A stretch of 5,555 nt of DNA from Geodermatophilaceae bacterium (GTDB taxonomy: Bacteria > Actinomycetota > Actinomycetes > Mycobacteriales > Geodermatophilaceae), in NCBI GenBank assembly GCA_013811975.1, contig JACCUF010000225.1:1-5555 (forward strand). The letters run 5' to 3'. Position 1 is the first letter of the stretch; each line of letters opens with the position of its first letter. The notes beneath the pieces were generated by a model, which saw only the letters and a list, made by a program, of their open reading frames with translations, was not told the DNA's origin and did no database searches. Made by a program: the position numbers and the translations under genes. Positions 1 to 5,232 of this stretch are shown here, piece after piece.

Positions 1-301
1 CCGGGCCATGGGCAAGCTGGTCGGTGATGACGTGCAACTCGAGAGCGACGAGTTCAATCGCGCCTTCCGGGTCACCTCGGACAACCGTCGCTTCGCCACC
101 GACGTGCTTCATGCCAGGACCATGCAGTTCCTGCTGGCCCACGGCAGGGACGGATTCCGGTTGCTGGATGGCCAGGCGATCCGGGTGAGCCGCGGCCGGA
201 TCGGCGTGCTGGCCATACCCTGGGCGCTGGCCTATCTCGCCGCGATCCTCGATCACATCCCGGACCATGTACGACGCACCCTCGGCAATCGATCCGGGTG
301 A
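1..301 (+). CDS. C-terminal part of a DUF3137-like protein (5' end outside window)
   Basis: The reading frame is open from the left edge (first full codon at base 2) to TGA 299-301, so the ATG at 8 is probably internal. About 99 residues are visible. The stretch 'LESDEFNRAFRV' followed by 'FATDVLHARTMQFLL' resembles the conserved C-terminal half of DUF3137 proteins, where an E-x-E/D-x-F-N-x-x-F motif precedes a region ending in a 'L..R.M..LL' helix. A hydrophobic segment (IGVLAIPWALAYLAAIL) follows near the end, then the tail. The function of this family is unknown to me. The gene is convergent with the minus-strand gene ending at 478. Family assignment is from remembered motif similarity and is moderately sure; that the frame is coding is better supported. 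Confidence 0.6.
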   Translation, partial: RAMGKLVGDDVQLESDEFNRAFRVTSDNRRFATDVLHARTMQFLLAHGRDGFRLLDGQAIRVSRGRIGVLAIPWALAYLAAILDHIPDHVRRTLGNRSG

Positions 302-477
302 ACTCCAGATGCCGACCACCTAGCCCCGAGGGCACACTGGTCGCCGTGACAACGGCCGTGATCGTCTACGTCACCTCGATGCCGCAGCAAGTCGGTGCGT
401 ACAGGCAGCCAACCGAGCTAGCGATGGTCCGCTGGCCACTGACCCAGGAACCGCTTCCCGCGACCGGTCGATGATGC

Positions 478-771
478 CTAGACGGGCGGGGTATCCGGGG
501 CCGTCAGGGCCTGGTCGAGCGACTCGTTGATCTTGGATTCGACGAGACCCTTCATCGGTCGGAGGAACAGTGGCAGGTCGACCTGGACCCGCACGGTGGT
601 GTCGGTGACGTCGAGTGATCCCTTCGCCGGCTCAGTGATGACGAACTGGTCGCCCTCCCAGGTACCGCTGACGCCGAAGGAGGAACGCAGGTCCTCGAGC
701 ATCGGTTCGGCGCGCTTCTTGGCCTCGGCGACTCCGAGGTCGTGCTCGCGAGTGATGTCGACACTTGCCAT
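478..771 (-). CDS. Polyhydroxyalkanoic acid system (PHA_gran_rgn-like) family protein
   Basis: A 97-residue protein, the usual length of this family. It begins MASVDITREHDLG, continues with an amphipathic helix (EAKKRAEPMLEDLRSSFG), then alternating beta strands including 'SGTWEGDQFVIT', 'AKGSLDVTDTTVRVQVDLPL', and ends in a helix (VESKINESLDQAL). This order of short N-terminal strand, H near residue 10, helix, W-x-G-D strand, 'G.l.v....v.v.v.lp' strands and a final helix is the layout I recall for PHA_gran_rgn proteins, first named near polyhydroxyalkanoate genes but widespread where no PHA genes exist. No signal peptide or membrane segment is seen. No PHA synthase or phasin lies in this window, so a PHA role is not supported by context. 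It is divergent from the aminotransferase gene with a 103-base gap. A weak Shine-Dalgarno, GGAGGG, lies 13 bases before ATG. Confidence 0.65.
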   Translation of the reverse strand: MASVDITREHDLGVAEAKKRAEPMLEDLRSSFGVSGTWEGDQFVITEPAKGSLDVTDTTVRVQVDLPLFLRPMKGLVESKINESLDQALTAPDTPPV

Positions 772-784
772 GATCTGGGCTCGT

Positions 785-790
785 CCCTCC
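785..790 (-). promoter_or_regulatory. Possible ribosome binding site of the PHA_gran_rgn-like gene
   Basis: Read on the minus strand this is GGAGGG, 13 bases before the ATG at 771. The sequence matches the anti-SD well but the spacing is longer than usual, so it may act weakly. A TAGCCT hexamer on the same strand at 805-810 is a possible -10 element, which would give a short leader containing this site. No convincing -35 was found. Confidence 0.35.
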
Positions 791-862
791 GTTGAGTGGC
801 ATGCAGGCTAACCGATTCGCCGAGGGCCAGTCGCGGCAACAGCAGCGGTCGGCGGCTTGACT

Positions 863-868
863 TAGGGT
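863..868 (+). promoter_or_regulatory. Candidate leaderless -10 element (TAGGGT) of the aminotransferase operon
   Basis: TAGGGT fits the actinobacterial TANNNT -10 consensus and lies exactly 6 bases before ATG 875, so transcription would begin at or next to the start codon. No clear -35 hexamer lies 16-19 bases upstream. A caveat is that AGGGTGG (864-870) could instead be read as a poor, closely spaced Shine-Dalgarno. The same arrangement recurs before 2869 and 3812, which favours the leaderless reading. Confidence 0.5.
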
Positions 869-874
869 GGCCTG

Positions 875-2086
875 ATGGAGGACACCTCGCATCTGGTTTC
901 GCGGCACCTGGTCGCGCGGATGCGCGGATTCGGTACGACGATCTTCTCCGAGATGTCGGCCCTGGCCGTCCGTACCGGGTCGATCAATCTCGGCCAGGGT
1001 TTCCCGGATACCGACGGACCGGCCGAGGTGTTGGACGCGGCGGTCGAAGCGATCCGAGCCGGATACAACCAATATCCACCCGGTCGCGGGATCCCGACGC
1101 TGCGCCAGGCGATCGCCGACCACCAGCATCGCTATTACGGCCTGTCCTACGACCCGGACCGGGAGGTGCTGGTCACCGCCGGTGCGACTGAAGCGATTGC
1201 GGCAACGATCCTGGCACTGTGCGAGACCGGCGACGAAGTGGTCGTCCTGGAACCGACGTACGACAGTTACTCCGCCTCGATCGCCCTGGCCGGAGCGGTG
1301 ATGCGCCCGGCGACCCTGCACCATCCCGACTACCGGGTGGATATCGACGCCGTACGGGCGGCTGTCTCACCCCGGACCCGGTTGCTGCTGGTCAACAGCC
1401 CGCACAACCCGACCGGCCGGGTCCTGGATCGGGCCGAGTTGTCGGCTATCGCCGACATCGCTGCAGAGCGGGACCTGATCGTGGTCACCGACGAGGTGTA
1501 CGAACACCTGGCCTTCGACGGTGAGCACATCCCGATGGCCACCCTGCCCGGGATGCGCGACCGTACGATCACCATCTCTTCAGCCGGAAAGACGTTCTCC
1601 TGCACCGGATGGAAGATCGGCTGGGTCTGCGCGAGCCCTGCCCTGATCGATGCCGTCGGGACCACGAAGCAGTTCCTCACCTACGTGAATGGCGCGCCCT
1701 TTCAGCACGCGATCGTGGCTGGGCTGGCGCTGCCCGAGGCCAGGATCGAGGCGATCCGGACGAACCTTCGTGACCGCCGCGATCAACTTCACAACGGTTT
1801 GATGACCGCTGGGCTGGACGTGCATCCCTGTCAGGGCACGTACTTCCTGACCGTCGACGTGGCATCTTTGGGTGAGACCGACGGCCTAGCCTTCTGTCGC
1901 GCCCTGGCCGAACGCATCGGCGTCGTCGGCATCCCGAGCTCGGTCTTCTATCTCGATCCGGGACCGGCTCGCTCGCTCGTCCGTTTCGCGTTCTGTAAAC
2001 GTCCCGACGTAGTGGACGAGGCGGTCCGGCGCCTGGCGGCGCTTGGTAGGCACACTAGTAGCGGCAGGGTCAGGAGTCCGGCATGA
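875..2086 (+). CDS. Class I/II PLP-dependent aminotransferase (methionine/glutamine-type 2-oxo acid transaminase)
   Basis: A full-length fold type I aminotransferase of 403 residues. Visible family features in order are: the substrate-side 'INLGQGFPDTDGP' loop, 'GATEAIAATILALCETGDEV' (phosphate-side cofactor region), 'EPTYDSY', 'NSPHNPTG' with N174 and N178, 'TDEVYEHL' with D206 (PLP pyridine contact) and Y209, the Schiff-base lysine K239 in 'SSAGKTFSCTGWKIGW', and R370 in 'VRFAFCK', expected to bind the substrate carboxylate. The LGQGFPD and FSCTGWKIGW motifs place it in the YbdL / kynurenine aminotransferase (glutamine transaminase K) group. Mycobacterial relatives are often labelled N-succinyldiaminopimelate aminotransferase (DapC). 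The downstream omega-amidase, overlapping by ATGA, favours a glutamine-using transaminase that aminates 2-oxo acids such as 4-methylthio-2-oxobutanoate. ATG 875 is chosen because the family N-terminus begins about here and a leaderless -10 lies 6 bases upstream. Exact substrate is inference. Confidence 0.92.
   Translation: MEDTSHLVSRHLVARMRGFGTTIFSEMSALAVRTGSINLGQGFPDTDGPAEVLDAAVEAIRAGYNQYPPGRGIPTLRQAIADHQHRYYGLSYDPDREVLVTAGATEAIAATILALCETGDEVVVLEPTYDSYSASIALAGAVMRPATLHHPDYRVDIDAVRAAVSPRTRLLLVNSPHNPTGRVLDRAELSAIADIAAERDLIVVTDEVYEHLAFDGEHIPMATLPGMRDRTITISSAGKTFSCTGWKIGWVCASPALIDAVGTTKQFLTYVNGAPFQHAIVAGLALPEARIEAIRTNLRDRRDQLHNGLMTAGLDVHPCQGTYFLTVDVASLGETDGLAFCRALAERIGVVGIPSSVFYLDPGPARSLVRFAFCKRPDVVDEAVRRLAALGRHTSSGRVRSPA
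2072..2076 (+). promoter_or_regulatory. Ribosome binding site of the omega-amidase gene
   Basis: AGGAG lies 6 bases before ATG 2083, inside the last codons of the aminotransferase gene. With the ATGA stop/start overlap this supports translational coupling and fixes the start of the second gene. It is the clearest Shine-Dalgarno in the window. Confidence 0.75.
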
Positions 2087-2844
2087 AGATCGCAGCGATC
2101 CAGCACGACATCACCTGGGAGGACAAGGACGCCAACTTCGCCCACCTCCGCCCGCTGATCGCCGCGGCCGCGGACAAGGGCGCCCGGCTGGTGGCACTGC
2201 CCGAGATGTTCGCCACCGGTTTCACGATGGCCTCGACCACGTTCGCCGAGGGCCACGACGGCCCGAGTACCCAGTTCCTGCGCGAGCAGGCGAGCAGCCA
2301 CGACATCTGGATCGGTGGCTCGCTCGTGCAAAGGCACCCGTCGGTCCGGTTGCCGTACAACCAGTTCGTCCTCGCCGGGCCGGCCGGGCAGATACACCGG
2401 TACGCGAAGATGTTCCCGTTCACCTACCACGGCGAGCATGAGCACTATTCCGCCGGCACACAGTCCATCACCGTCGACGTCGAAGGCGTCCGGATCACTC
2501 CCTTCATCTGCTACGACCTGCGTTTCGCAGATGTGTTCTGGGAGCGGGCCACCCAGACCGATTGTTTTCTCGTGGTGGCCAGCTGGCCCGCCCCTCGTCG
2601 GGCGCACTGGCGGAGCTTGCTGACGGCGCGGGCGATCGAGAACCAGGCCTACGTCGTGGGCGTCAACCGCGTCGGCGACGGTGACAGCGTCACCTACGTC
2701 GGTGACAGCGTCGTCGTGGACCCGACCGGTGAGACCGTGGCCGATGCTGGTGGGAAAGAGCAGGCCATCCTCGCCGAGGTCGACCCGACGCTGGTCGCCC
2801 GTACCCGTGCGGAGTTCCCGTTCCTGGCCGACCGGAGGGCATGA
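2083..2844 (+). CDS. Nitrilase-superfamily carbon-nitrogen hydrolase, omega-amidase (YafV/Nit2-like)
   Basis: A 253-residue cytosolic protein, the normal length for single-domain omega-amidases. The catalytic triad is visible: E41 in 'ALPEMFATGF', K109 in 'RYAKMFPF', and nucleophile C143 in 'PFICYDLRF'. The motifs 'HDITWEDKDANFAHL' at the start, 'EMFATGFTM', and 'YHGEHEHYSAG' match the YafV / Nit2 branch that hydrolyses 2-oxoglutaramate or 2-oxosuccinamate to the 2-oxo acid plus ammonia. The C-terminal 'NRVGDG..VTYVGDSVVVDPTGE' is the conserved strand-turn region of the superfamily. The start overlaps the aminotransferase stop (ATGA), and an AGGAG site precedes it. The pairing suggests removal of the 2-oxoglutaramate formed when the upstream enzyme uses glutamine, pulling that reaction forward, as in the glutamine transaminase/omega-amidase route of methionine salvage. 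Family is sure; substrate is inferred. Confidence 0.9.
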   Translation: MKIAAIQHDITWEDKDANFAHLRPLIAAAADKGARLVALPEMFATGFTMASTTFAEGHDGPSTQFLREQASSHDIWIGGSLVQRHPSVRLPYNQFVLAGPAGQIHRYAKMFPFTYHGEHEHYSAGTQSITVDVEGVRITPFICYDLRFADVFWERATQTDCFLVVASWPAPRRAHWRSLLTARAIENQAYVVGVNRVGDGDSVTYVGDSVVVDPTGETVADAGGKEQAILAEVDPTLVARTRAEFPFLADRRA

Positions 2845-2856
2845 CCGCGTGGGAAC

Positions 2857-2862
2857 TACGGT
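2857..2862 (+). promoter_or_regulatory. Candidate leaderless -10 element (TACGGT) of the DUF3072 gene
   Basis: TACGGT fits TANNNT and lies exactly 6 bases before ATG 2869, in the 24-base gap after the omega-amidase stop. There is no purine-rich Shine-Dalgarno at normal spacing. The gene could therefore be transcribed separately from the operon upstream as well as by read-through. Confidence 0.45.
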
Positions 2863-2868
2863 GGGCAG

Positions 2869-3204
2869 ATGACTGAGTCGAGCAGTTCCGAGGAACAGGC
2901 TGACGCACAGGGGACAGCGGCTTGGCAGGGTCCCAACGCTGCGCAGACGCCCGTCAACGTGCCCGAGGATGGCGAATCCGCGACCCAGGACGGCCCAGTG
3001 AACACCGGCCAGTCCGGGGACCCAACCGCCGAGAAGGACCCCGACGACTGGGTGACCGGGGACGAGCCTGCCACCGGCGCCCAGATCAGTTACCTGGAGA
3101 CCTTGGCCCGCCGGGTCGGCCGCGATGTTCCCAAGCGGCTCACCAAGGCCGACGCCTCACGACTGATCGACGAGCTGCAGGCAGGGGACAGTCAGCGACC
3201 TTGA
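2869..3204 (+). CDS. DUF3072 domain protein
   Basis: A 111-residue protein in two parts. Residues 1 to about 55 are low-complexity, acidic and rich in S, E, Q, D, G and P, with no hydrophobic core, so probably disordered. From about residue 56, 'DPDDWVTGDEP' leads into the compact DUF3072 domain (about residues 68-104): 'GAQISYLETLARRVGRDVP' then 'LTKADASRLIDELQ', two helices with the diagnostic L-T-K-A-x-A-S-x-x-I-D-x-L-Q ending. This small helical domain is common in actinobacteria and also proteobacteria, and has no established function that I know of. No signal peptide is seen. It follows the omega-amidase by 24 bases but has its own candidate leaderless promoter. Family call is firm; function is unknown. 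Confidence 0.88.
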   Translation: MTESSSSEEQADAQGTAAWQGPNAAQTPVNVPEDGESATQDGPVNTGQSGDPTAEKDPDDWVTGDEPATGAQISYLETLARRVGRDVPKRLTKADASRLIDELQAGDSQRP

Positions 3205-3221
3205 CTTAGTCGGACGCGCCC

Positions 3222-3443
3222 TTGCTGGGGTTCGATGTGACCCCGGACGGGCGGTGGGTGGACATCCCCTTGGACTCCTCCGTCGACCTCGAGGAGTGGG
3301 CGCGTACGACGTCCCAGACGGTTCTCACCCGCCGCGGACGGATCGCGGCCAGCCTTCCCTCGGGTACGTCCCGTCGGGCCGCCGTGGCCCCGGCCTCGGT
3401 GGCCGACGTGGTCGCCGTCGGGCTGCCTGCATTCCCGGCGTGA
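3222..3443 (+). CDS. Unrecognised small open frame, coding-like, possibly a gene remnant
   Basis: An in-frame TAG lies at 3207-3209; the first start candidates are TTG 3222 (73 residues) and GTG 3237, the latter with GGGG six bases upstream. I do not recognise the product. The first half, 'FDVTPDGRWVDIPLD' then 'VDLEEWARTTSQTVL', has the strand/turn and acidic-aromatic pattern of a real protein, and about 90% of codons end in G or C by my count, higher than in competing frames. The second half is alanine/valine-rich (VADVVAVGLPAF). It lies downstream of the DUF3072 gene on the same strand, and its stop overlaps a GTG opening the next frame (GTGA). Either it is a genuine short gene or the front of a longer gene later broken by the junction near 3590. 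Confidence 0.38.
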   Translation: MLGFDVTPDGRWVDIPLDSSVDLEEWARTTSQTVLTRRGRIAASLPSGTSRRAAVAPASVADVVAVGLPAFPA

Positions 3444-3598
3444 CCGGTCGTGTGGACCGCGAGGTGGGCGGCGTCTTCGATGAGCTCCTCCGCGGCGGGA
3501 GCTTCGGTGAACTGGACGGGACGGCGGCCGCCCTCCTCGACGGCGGATCGCTGTTCTGTGGCGGGCGCGACGGCGGGCCCTGCACATCGCCGGGATAG
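3440..3598 (+). CDS. Unrecognised short frame, probable broken continuation of the preceding one
   Basis: GTG 3440 overlaps the TGA of the previous frame, and the frame runs 52 residues to TAG 3596-3598. Most codons end in G or C (about 85-90% by my count), and 'VDREVGGVFDELLRGGSFGEL' could form a helix, so the plus strand still looks coding here. The end is odd: the last few codons overlap the antisense HsdR remnant, and the glycine/cysteine-rich tail looks like read-through across a junction. It could be a translationally coupled gene, a -1/+1 frameshifted continuation of the frame before it, or chance in high-GC DNA. No Shine-Dalgarno is seen. No family recognised. Confidence 0.22.
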   Translation: MTGRVDREVGGVFDELLRGGSFGELDGTAAALLDGGSLFCGGRDGGPCTSPG

Positions 3599-3750
3599 CC
3601 CACTCCGCTGTCTATGAGCATCCGCTCGAGTTCGGCGAGGTCGTCTGCGGTCAGTGGGCGATTGCGGCAGAGCTTGTGCACGGCCAGGTCGTCGAGGTTG
3701 TTGGCGCATCGCTGTAGGTCGTTGAGCTGTGGCGAAAGTTTCTTGAAAAA
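3586..3750 (-). pseudogene. Remnant of a type I restriction enzyme R subunit (HsdR), C-terminal region
   Basis: Read on the minus strand, about 55 codons give a protein-like stretch including 'LDDLAVHKLCRNRPLTADD' then 'LAELERMLIDSGVG'. This matches, from memory, the C-terminal region of type I restriction R subunits and related DEAD/DEAH helicases (EcoEI_R_C-type), where 'h..l..Lr.N.pLT..Dl.eLE.mL...G' is typical. Past residue 55 the frame turns into proline/serine/arginine-rich shadow sequence, and before it the frame lies antisense to the next gene. No start codon, helicase motif or nuclease domain belongs to it, nor are hsdM or hsdS present. Intact HsdR is about 800-1000 residues, so this is a small fragment left by deletion or rearrangement. 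The limits are where similarity seems to fade and may be off by a few tens of bases. Confidence 0.6.
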
Positions 3751-3798
3751 GTTTGCACTGCACCCGTTCTGGGCCAGAGTATTGTCAGACCCCGTCCC

Positions 3799-3804
3799 TA
3801 GGCT
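3799..3804 (+). promoter_or_regulatory. Candidate leaderless -10 element (TAGGCT) of the DUF222-HNH gene
   Basis: TAGGCT fits TANNNT and lies 7 bases before GTG 3812. TTGTCA at 3782-3787 resembles a -35 hexamer but the 11-base spacer is too short for a normal promoter, so it may be a different conserved element. There is no Shine-Dalgarno before GTG 3812. This site helps decide the start codon of the gene. Confidence 0.5.
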
Positions 3805-3811
3805 TCGGGTT

Positions 3812-5146
3812 GTGAGTATCCAGTCGATCCCGGCCGAGACGCTTTGCGTCGGGCCGCTCGCGCCGCGAAGTTGCGCGGGACTGGATGGGATTGGGCAGAC
3901 ATTGGGATCGGCCGCGGCGCAGAGCCTGTGGTCGCTGAGCGACGACGAGGTGGTCGGCCGAGTCGACGCGGCGATGCGGTTGCGGGTGCAGGCCGATGCG
4001 CTGCTGCTGGCCGCGGTCGGCGAGGTTGATGCCCGGGACCTGGGCCGCCGCCGGGGTGCGACCTCGATCCGGGCCTGGCTGCGTGATACGCACCGCTGCG
4101 ACCCGCGTGAGGCCGGCCGGCTCACCGCGACCGCCCGCGGACTGCGGTCCGGGCTGACCTCTACCCATGAGGCGATGACCGCCGGTGCGGTCAGCCTGGA
4201 TCAGGCCCGGGTCATCGTCCGCTACGTCGGCGAGCTGGCCAAGGAAGTCCCCGCCCCACTGGTGGCCAGGGGCGAGGCGGACATGATCGGCTTCTGTGCC
4301 CAGCTGGACCCGGTCCTGCTCGGCGTCGTCGGGCGGCGGCTGTCCGAGCTGGTCGACCCGGAGGGCACCCAGGACCGCGACGAGGCCGACGCCGTCGACC
4401 GGGAGGCCAAGGCGACCGCGGCACGCACCGTCACCCTGACCGCGTTCGACGACAAGCCAGGCGGGATCCTGCGCGCGGTCCTGGACGCCGAGGGCTGTGC
4501 GACCGTGGCGGCCTGGCTGGACGCCGCCGCCGCACCCCCACCGCCGGACCCGGACGGTGTGCGCGACCCGCGCAGTCCCGGGCAGCGCCGTGCCGACGCG
4601 TTGATCGCGGCCTGTGAACAAGGCCTGGCCGGCGGGTCGCTGCGCGCTCGTGGTGGGGTCAAGCCGCGGATCATCGTCACCATCCCGCTCAGCTCACTGC
4701 TGGGATCGACCGGTTTCGGACTCACCCATGACGGGATGCAGATCAGCCCCACCCTGACCCGGGCGCTGGGCTGCGACGCCGAGATCCTCGCCGCCGTCCT
4801 GGACCCGAACGGCAATCTGCTCGACTGCGGGCGACTCATCCGGCTGTTCACCGGCAAAGCCCGCCTCGCCCTGGAGCTCCGCGACCGCGGTTGCGCATGG
4901 CCGGGCTGTGATCGGCCGATCTCCTGGACCCAGGCCCATCACATCCGTTCTTGGCTGGGCGGCGGTGAGACAAAACCGTCGAACGGGGTGCTGCTCTGCC
5001 CCTACCACCACCGCGAGATCGAGAAAGGCGAGTGGGAAGTCGCGATCCGGGATCACCGGGCCTGGTTCCGGCCACCGAAGTGGATCGACCCCGCCCAACG
5101 ATGGCGGCTCAACCACCTGCACCACCCCCCACCCCAACGACAGTGA
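3812..5146 (+). CDS. DUF222 / 13E12-family protein with C-terminal HNH nuclease domain
   Basis: With GTG 3812 as start the protein has 444 residues, normal for this family. The DUF222 helical domain begins near residue 40 ('LWSLSDDEVVGRVDAAMR') and runs through 'ALLLAAVGEVDARDLGRRRG', a 'VSLDQARVI' segment and an alanine/proline linker near residue 240. The stretch 'RSPGQRRADALIAACEQGL' follows. The HNH domain is complete: C361 and C366 ('CAWPGC'), H376-H377 ('QAHHIRSWLGGGET'), N391 ('SNGVLLC'), C396, H399 and H400, giving metal-binding and catalytic positions. These proteins are multicopy in actinobacteria (M. tuberculosis 13E12 repeat); nuclease activity is predicted, the biological role is unclear. 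The frame stays open upstream to ATG 3614, but those 66 extra codons lie antisense to the HsdR remnant, are serine/arginine-rich and unlike the family, while GTG 3812 has a -10 element at leaderless spacing. It is convergent with the HNH gene at 5233. Confidence 0.9.
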   Translation: MSIQSIPAETLCVGPLAPRSCAGLDGIGQTLGSAAAQSLWSLSDDEVVGRVDAAMRLRVQADALLLAAVGEVDARDLGRRRGATSIRAWLRDTHRCDPREAGRLTATARGLRSGLTSTHEAMTAGAVSLDQARVIVRYVGELAKEVPAPLVARGEADMIGFCAQLDPVLLGVVGRRLSELVDPEGTQDRDEADAVDREAKATAARTVTLTAFDDKPGGILRAVLDAEGCATVAAWLDAAAAPPPPDPDGVRDPRSPGQRRADALIAACEQGLAGGSLRARGGVKPRIIVTIPLSSLLGSTGFGLTHDGMQISPTLTRALGCDAEILAAVLDPNGNLLDCGRLIRLFTGKARLALELRDRGCAWPGCDRPISWTQAHHIRSWLGGGETKPSNGVLLCPYHHREIEKGEWEVAIRDHRAWFRPPKWIDPAQRWRLNHLHHPPPQRQ

Positions 5147-5227
5147 CCTGACCGATCTCCAGTCTTATCGTGGTGCGATCACAACGTCCCGAGAACGCCC
5201 GCTCGGCGCCGGTCAACATCAGGTCAC
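5143..5227. repeat. Inverted repeat between the two convergent HNH genes
   Basis: GTGACCTGA (5143-5151) and its exact reverse complement TCAGGTCAC (5219-5227) are separated by 67 bases. Inside them TGACCG (5149-5154) pairs with CGGTCA (5210-5215), so each arm carries two copies of TGACC/GGTCA. The left arm overlaps the stop of the DUF222-HNH gene. The long spacer and lack of a T-run argue against a simple terminator. It may be a folded 3' end, a protein-binding pair or chance. Confidence 0.3.
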
Positions 5228-5232
5228 ACGAC

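Noticed and set aside
461..470. Perfect palindrome CGACCGGTCG between the convergent genes at 301 and 478
   Set aside because: It has no loop, no T-run and no second copy, so neither a terminator nor an operator can be supported.
632..1324. 230-codon minus-strand open frame across the divergent promoter region
   Set aside because: It overlaps both the PHA_gran_rgn-like gene and the aminotransferase and has arginine-rich shadow composition without family motifs.
856..3209. 10-bp exact repeat CTTGACTTAG at 856-865 and 3200-3209
   Set aside because: TTGACT looks like a -35 but no -10 sits at 16-19 bases downstream in either case. Two copies of a 10-mer 2.3 kb apart are not enough to claim a shared element.
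3206..3763. 185-codon minus-strand open frame with some plausible segments ('FTEAPAAEELIEDAAHLAV')
   Set aside because: By my count it has fewer G/C-ending codons than the plus-strand frames, much of it is low complexity, and its upstream part is out of frame with the HsdR-like stretch. A shadow is more likely, though I cannot fully exclude it.
3325..4125. 266-codon minus-strand open frame covering the HsdR-like stretch
   Set aside because: Only about 55 codons are protein-like. The rest is serine/arginine/proline-rich and antisense to the clearly real DUF222-HNH gene, so it is not an intact gene.
3785..4621. 278-codon minus-strand open frame
   Set aside because: It is fully antisense to the DUF222 domain, glycine/arginine/glutamine-rich, and shows no recognisable domain.
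5026..5040. Apparent loss of the last histidine after the HH pair in the DUF222-HNH domain ('HHREIEKGEW')
   Set aside because: I recall a common subfamily with glutamate here ('HHxxIExxxW'), and the core H, N, H and four zinc-ligand positions are present, so it is not evidence of inactivation.
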